In this document: piece after piece, positions 59,738-64,000 of the stretch
Layout of the letters: each line of letters starts with the position of its first letter
Position numbering within the stretch: the first letter of the stretch is position 1
Notes under the pieces: model-generated
What the model was told of the DNA's origin: nothing
Databases searched by the model: none
What the model saw: only the letters and a program-made list of their open reading frames with translations
NCBI RefSeq assembly: GCF_027891095.1
Contig: NZ_JAQIIO010000003.1
Location: 62,001-126,000, forward strand
DNA length: 64,000 bases
Direction of reading: 5' to 3'
Origin: Aliiroseovarius salicola
GTDB taxonomy: Bacteria > Pseudomonadota > Alphaproteobacteria > Rhodobacterales > Rhodobacteraceae
Made by a program: the position numbers and the translations under genes

Positions 59738-61546
59738 ATGGCGAGACGACAGAATGCTGGGATGGACATCGACGAGCGCGAGAAGTCCAGACGGATAGGA
59801 GCGCTTGGCGGGCTGTGGCCCTTCATGGCCCCCCAAAAATTGTGGATCCTTGCGGCTTTTGTCGCGCTGGTCTTCACGGCCGGCATTTCGCTGATCCTGC
59901 CGATCGCTGTGCGCCGCGTGGTGGACGGGTTCGGCGAGGCGACGCCGCATTTGCTTGACCGGTATTTCCTGGCAGCTCTCGTGGTGGCGGCGATGCTCGC
60001 GGTGGGAACGGGGCTGCGGTATTACCTCGTGACCCGTCTGGGCGAACGTGTTGTGGCGGATATCCGCAAGGCAGTGTTTGACCGCGTGGTGGGGATGAGC
60101 CCGGCCTTTTACGAAAAGGTCATGACCGGCGAAGTGCTGAGCCGGATCACCACCGACACGACGCTGATCCTGTCGGTGATCGGGTCCTCGGTCTCGGTTG
60201 CGCTGCGCAATACGTTCATCTTTATCGGTGGGCTTATTCTGATGCTGTTTACCTCGGCCAAGCTAACCGGGCTGGTGCTGCTTTTGGTGCCGATTGTCGT
60301 GGTTCCGATCATCTTGCTGGGGCGCAAGCTGCGCAATCTGGGGCGCGAGAATCAGGAGTGGATCGCCAAAAGCTCGGGCAATGCGTCTGAGGCGCTTTTG
60401 TCAGTGCAGACTGTGCAGGCGTTCACCCATGAGGATCTAAGCCGGAAGGAATTCTCCGAGTTTACCGAATCCAGTTTTGACAGCGCGCGCGTGCGCATCA
60501 CCACCCGTGCAATCATGACCGTGATTGTGATCACCCTGATTTTTTCCGGCGTGGTGGGCATCTTGTGGATCGGGATGCATGACGTGACCGAGGGCGGCAT
60601 GTCGATTGGTGCATTGGTACAGTTCGTGATCTATTCGGTCATGGTGGCGGGCGCCGTTGGGGCGCTTTCGGAAATCTGGTCCGAGCTGCAACGCGCGGCC
60701 GGTGCCACGGAACGTCTGGTCGAGCTTTTGAATGCGGAGGATGACGTGCAGGACCCGGCCCAGCCGGTGGCCATCACCGCGCGGCCCGAAGGCGCGATCA
60801 CGTTTGAGAATGTGACCTTTCACTATCCGGCCCGTCCGAATTTTGCGGCCCTTGAAGGGGTGAACCTCGATGTGAAACCCGGTGAGACCGTCGCACTTGT
60901 CGGCCCGTCGGGCGCGGGCAAATCCACCATCATCCAGCTTTTGCAACGCTTCTATGATCCGGCCACCGGTTCGGTGAAGCTGGATGGGGTCGACCTGCGC
61001 GACATGCGTCGGGACCAATTCCGGCAGCATATGGCGTTGGTACCACAGGATGCGGTGGTCTTTGCCACATCGGCGCGCGAGAACATTCGTTTCGGTCGCC
61101 CTGACGCCACCGATGCCGAGGTCGAGGCGGCCGCAAAAGCTGCTGCCGCTCATGACTTCCTGATACGACTGCCCGAAGGTTATGACACTTATGTGGGCGA
61201 ACGCGGCGTGATGTTGTCAGGGGGGCAGAAGCAACGCATTGCGATTGCCCGTGCGATCCTGCGCGATGCTCCGGTCCTGCTTCTTGATGAGGCAACCTCG
61301 GCACTGGATGCCAAGAGCGAGCTTCTTGTGCAGGCCGCGGTTGATGAGTTGGCGCAGGGGCGCACCACATTGATTGTGGCACACCGTCTGGCCACGGTGA
61401 AAAAGGCCGACCGGATCGTCGTATTCGACGAAGGTGAAATCGTTGCACAGGGCACCCACGACGAGCTGGTTGAGCAGGATGGGCTTTACGCGCATCTGGC
61501 GCGATTGCAGTTCACCGAGGGTCTTGAGATGCCTAACCCTGCGTAA
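59738..61546 (+). CDS. MsbA-type ABC exporter (half transporter)
   Basis: 602 residues. Six membrane helices in the first 320 residues, then the ATPase: Walker A GPSGAGKSTI, Q-loop LVPQDAVVF, signature LSGGQKQR, Walker B VLLLDEATSALD, switch VAHRL. It homodimerises and probably exports lipids or another hydrophobic compound. AAAGGAG lies seven bases before the ATG; the 32-codon extension upstream is rejected. Confidence 0.94.
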   Translation: MARRQNAGMDIDEREKSRRIGALGGLWPFMAPQKLWILAAFVALVFTAGISLILPIAVRRVVDGFGEATPHLLDRYFLAALVVAAMLAVGTGLRYYLVTRLGERVVADIRKAVFDRVVGMSPAFYEKVMTGEVLSRITTDTTLILSVIGSSVSVALRNTFIFIGGLILMLFTSAKLTGLVLLLVPIVVVPIILLGRKLRNLGRENQEWIAKSSGNASEALLSVQTVQAFTHEDLSRKEFSEFTESSFDSARVRITTRAIMTVIVITLIFSGVVGILWIGMHDVTEGGMSIGALVQFVIYSVMVAGAVGALSEIWSELQRAAGATERLVELLNAEDDVQDPAQPVAITARPEGAITFENVTFHYPARPNFAALEGVNLDVKPGETVALVGPSGAGKSTIIQLLQRFYDPATGSVKLDGVDLRDMRRDQFRQHMALVPQDAVVFATSARENIRFGRPDATDAEVEAAAKAAAAHDFLIRLPEGYDTYVGERGVMLSGGQKQRIAIARAILRDAPVLLLDEATSALDAKSELLVQAAVDELAQGRTTLIVAHRLATVKKADRIVVFDEGEIVAQGTHDELVEQDGLYAHLARLQFTEGLEMPNPA

Positions 61547-61553
61547 ACTTGAG

Positions 61554-61602
61554 AAAATTCATGAATTTTTGGGCTATCCTACCCAGGATGGCCCATTTTT
61601 TT
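61554..61602 (+). terminator. Palindrome and terminator after the ABC exporter gene
   Basis: AAAATTCATGAATTTT (61554-61569), a perfect palindrome, directly precedes GGGCTATCCT / AGGATGGCCC with an ACCC loop (61571-61594) and ATTTTTTT. The second is a typical rho-independent terminator. Confidence 0.85.
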
Positions 61603-61719
61603 GCAAAGTGACGTGACTGCACTTTACTTCCACGTCACGTTCCCCTTGCCCAGTGAGGTATTTGTCATCATGCTCGCGGTGATCAAACGACCTCATAAAT
61701 GGGGCAGGGAGGAAGAAGA

Positions 61720-63612
61720 ATGTATAATTTTGGCTCAATGAGTGACCGGGATGCGGTTGAGGCCGAAATAAAGTGGGACGAGCGCGATAAACCGGCGACC
61801 CTTTACCAGATGCTCGAACGCACGGCGAATAAGTTTCCGGACCGTCCGGCGGCTTCGTTTCAGCTGACATCCGGCCCGACGGATGCCAAGGAAACGGTCA
61901 CTTGGCGCGAGATGCTGGAACGGTCCTGCCAGGCGGCGAACCTGTTCCGCTCGCTGGGCGTAGGTGAGAATGATGTGGTTGCCTATCTGCTGCCCAATTC
62001 GAACGAGACAATGTACACGCTGATGGGCGGGGGAATTGCCGGGATCGTGAACCCGATCAACCCGCTTCTCGATGCTGAACAGGTGGCGGGTATTCTGCGC
62101 GAAACCAATGCCAAGGTGCTTGTCACCCTGCGCGCGTTTCCCAAGGCCGAGGTGGCCCAGCTTGCCAATGAAGCCGTGGCGATGGCGCCCAATGTAAAGA
62201 CGGTGCTCGAGATTGACCTCAACAAATACCTGAGCCCACCGAAAAGCTGGATTGTTCCGCTGGTGCGCCCGAAAGTGCCGGTCAAGCACAATGCGCGCGT
62301 GTTGAACTTTAACGCGGAGCTGGCCAAGCAGAACAAGGTGCTGGATTTCACTGAAAGTGGTGAGGACCGCGTGGCGGCCTACTTCCACACCGGTGGCACA
62401 ACCGGCACGCCGAAAGTGGCGCAGCACAAGAACTCTGGCATGGTCTATAACGGCTGGCTGGGCGCGAACCTTCTGTTCAACGAAAAAGACGTGATCATGT
62501 GTCCGCTGCCGCTGTTCCACGTGTTTGCGGTGCACGTGATCTGGATGTCCTGCCTGATGTCAGGCGCGCATTTCGTGCATCCGACCCCGGCCGGCTATCG
62601 CGGAGATGGTGTCTTTGACAACTTCTGGAAACTGATCGAGCGCTACAAAGTCACCTTCATGATCACCGTGCCGACCGCGATTTCCGCGCTGATGCAGCGC
62701 CCGGTGGATGCGGATGTGTCGACACTCAAGACCGCGTTTTCGGGATCAGCCCCGCTGCCGATCGAGCTTTACAACCGCTTTGTAGACGCAACCGGCGTGA
62801 ATATCGTCGAAGGTTATGGCCTGACCGAGGCCACCTGCCTCGTGTCCTGTAACCCGCCTGCGGGGGACAAGAAAGTCGGCTCGGTTGGTGTGCCGTTCCC
62901 CTATTGCGAGGTGAAGATTCTGTCCTGCGACGAAAGCGGTACGATCCTCAAGGAGCATGGTGTGGATGAAGTGGGTGAGATCTGCCTGACCAACCCCGGT
63001 GTGTTTACCGGAAATACCTACACCGAAGCCGCAAAGAACGCTGGCATGTTTGCCGGTGGCACCTATATGCGCACCGGAGATCTTGGGCGTCTGGACGAGG
63101 ACGGATACCTCTGGATTACGGGGCGTGCGAAAGACCTGATCATCCGGGGTGGCCACAATATTGATCCGGCAGAGATCGAAGAATGTCTGGCAGGTCATGA
63201 GGCCATCGCAATGGTGGGTGCCATTGGTCAGCCCGACGCCTATTCGGGTGAACTTCCCTGCGCGTATGTAGAGCTTGTGGCCGGTGGGCAGACCACCCCC
63301 GAAGAGCTGCGGGACTATGCCAAGACGCATATCCACGAGAAAGCCGCCCTGCCGAAATATATCGAGATCCTGGATGAGCTGCCGAAAACCGCTGTTGGCA
63401 AGGTGTTCAAACCGGATCTGCGCAAGAAAGCCATCGCGCGGATTTATGACAAAGCGCTGGCCGATGCGGGGCACGACGCCTTCGTTGCCGAAGTGATCGA
63501 CGATAAGAAGCGCGGGTTGATTGCGCGACTGCGTGCCACGGGCGAGGTGGATTACGAAGCTGTCAGCCATTGTCTGGGTGAGTTTACCCGTCCCTTCGAG
63601 TGGATGGACTGA
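61720..63612 (+). CDS. Acyl-CoA synthetase (AMP-forming)
   Basis: 630 residues of the ANL family: P-loop-like FHTGGTTGTPKVAQHKNSG, motif GYGLTEATCL, YMRTGDLGRLDEDGYLWITGRAKDLIIRGG in outline and the C-terminal catalytic Lys in KTAVGKVFKPDL. It activates a fatty or other carboxylic acid to the acyl-CoA via an acyl-AMP. GGGAGGAAG lies upstream of the ATG used. Monocistronic between two terminators. Confidence 0.93.
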   Translation: MYNFGSMSDRDAVEAEIKWDERDKPATLYQMLERTANKFPDRPAASFQLTSGPTDAKETVTWREMLERSCQAANLFRSLGVGENDVVAYLLPNSNETMYTLMGGGIAGIVNPINPLLDAEQVAGILRETNAKVLVTLRAFPKAEVAQLANEAVAMAPNVKTVLEIDLNKYLSPPKSWIVPLVRPKVPVKHNARVLNFNAELAKQNKVLDFTESGEDRVAAYFHTGGTTGTPKVAQHKNSGMVYNGWLGANLLFNEKDVIMCPLPLFHVFAVHVIWMSCLMSGAHFVHPTPAGYRGDGVFDNFWKLIERYKVTFMITVPTAISALMQRPVDADVSTLKTAFSGSAPLPIELYNRFVDATGVNIVEGYGLTEATCLVSCNPPAGDKKVGSVGVPFPYCEVKILSCDESGTILKEHGVDEVGEICLTNPGVFTGNTYTEAAKNAGMFAGGTYMRTGDLGRLDEDGYLWITGRAKDLIIRGGHNIDPAEIEECLAGHEAIAMVGAIGQPDAYSGELPCAYVELVAGGQTTPEELRDYAKTHIHEKAALPKYIEILDELPKTAVGKVFKPDLRKKAIARIYDKALADAGHDAFVAEVIDDKKRGLIARLRATGEVDYEAVSHCLGEFTRPFEWMD

Positions 63613-63656
63613 CCCCGCCGATGGGTTGATCGAAACACCTCTCTGAAAACATCAAA

Positions 63657-63690
63657 CATCCCCGTGCTGCCACGGGGATGTTATTTTTTT
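63657..63690 (+). terminator. Rho-independent terminator after the acyl-CoA synthetase
   Basis: Perfect 10-base arms CATCCCCGTG / CACGGGGATG with a CTGC loop, followed by TTATTTTTTT. Confidence 0.93.
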
Positions 63691-63708
63691 GGGCTGTGGG
63701 ATCTTGAT

Positions 63709-64000
63709 CTAGAACCGCCATATCCCGCGCAGATGCACGGTGGTGGCGTCGATAGCATTGGCAGACCCATTAAAGCTGGAAAACTCGTGGTACAGTACTT
63801 CAGCCCCAAATGAGAACCGGTCGGAAATCCGTTGTTCATATCCTGCACCTACGAAAAAACCCCCATCGCTGCCAAGCGAACTGGTTGAGGCATGGGCATA
63901 ACCAGCGGTGCCATAGATCAGCCCGCTGCCAACTTTACGCCCGCCGCGTGCTTTGACGCGCAGTATGTTTTCGAGCGTCGTGGCCGTGCCAACGTCAATC
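63709..64000 (-). CDS. Outer-membrane beta-barrel protein, C-terminal part only
   Basis: The last 96 residues of a gene that begins beyond the window: alternating strands such as GSGLIYGTAGYAHAS, GFFVGAGYEQRISDRFSFGAEVLYHEF in outline and the final strand TTVHLRGIWRF. The terminal Phe and the AGYE...SDRFS pattern are typical of Omp25/OmpA-like porin-family barrels inserted by BamA. Confidence 0.85.
   Translation of the reverse strand, partial: IDVGTATTLENILRVKARGGRKVGSGLIYGTAGYAHASTSSLGSDGGFFVGAGYEQRISDRFSFGAEVLYHEFSSFNGSANAIDATTVHLRGIWRF

Noticed and set aside
1-64000. CRISPR array, tRNA/rRNA genes, insertion sequences, attachment sites
   Set aside because: No regularly spaced repeats, cloverleaf-type sequence, transposase motif or terminal inverted repeats were seen.

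Overview
The gene content points to a marine alphaproteobacterium of the Rhodobacterales (Roseobacter group). The signs are two DctP-DctQ-DctM TRAP transporters with Tat-type binding proteins, a dihydroxypropanesulfonate (DHPS) catabolic operon, NnrS with the oxygen-independent ubiquinone genes ubiT/U/V, phnN beside a DUF1045 gene, and many GntR/IclR/LacI-controlled catabolic islands. This is inferred from gene content alone. I saw no rRNA, tRNA, CRISPR array, insertion sequence or phage gene.

Layout. 1-8.3 kb: signalling cluster. The 3' part of a gene for a multi-PAS/GAF histidine kinase (its C-terminal end lies outside the window) diverges from a four-gene overlapping operon: a SLOG-like Rossmann protein with four membrane helices; an ATPase-less phospho-acceptor protein fused to a receiver and a DUF4062 domain; a stand-alone receiver; and a pentapeptide-repeat K+-channel-like protein. 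I consider this the best candidate for an undescribed system. 8.5-12.7 kb: an iron-sulfur/ferritin-like fusion protein and a TetR-controlled rhodanese-DsrE-YgjV sulfur operon with three matching operator sites. 12.7-18 kb: a two-component flavin monooxygenase-type operon with a DUF924-DUF4242 fusion, a secreted protein and a winged-helix/TPR regulator. 18-24 kb: IclR, TRAP transporter and GMC oxidoreductase. 24-29 kb: HxlR, nitroreductase and Hsp31-like glyoxalase, then a Ca2+-type P-ATPase.

29.4-39.6 kb: DHPS operon. Import by HpsKLM, oxidation to sulfolactate by HpsN with help from an SDR and a zinc alcohol dehydrogenase, probable oxidation to sulfopyruvate by an FMN enzyme, and decarboxylation to sulfoacetaldehyde by ComDE. 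Xsc is not in the window. A LacI regulator reads divergently from two tandem operators. 39.8-42.1 kb: two DUF1538 membrane proteins, a PII-like protein and a CBS protein, all overlapping. 42.1-48.5 kb: UbiX/UbiD-type genes diverge from ubiT-ubiU-ubiV-DUF2478-nnrS around a perfect FNR/NnrR-type box. This suggests quinone synthesis and nitric oxide handling switched on without oxygen.

49-55.3 kb: a GntR-flanked catabolic operon (DUF1185, hydrolase, flavin reductase with a degenerate Nudix-like tail, luciferase-like monooxygenase, aldehyde dehydrogenase) and two small companion genes. 55.3-64 kb: mostly ordinary genes: an RNA methyltransferase, a 41-residue membrane protein, phnN/DUF1045, DUF2189, an MsbA-type exporter, an acyl-CoA synthetase and the 3' end of an outer-membrane barrel gene.

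Many start sites were moved from the longest possible frame to an ATG/GTG/TTG with a clear Shine-Dalgarno sequence. All functional names come from motif recognition by eye, with no database search.
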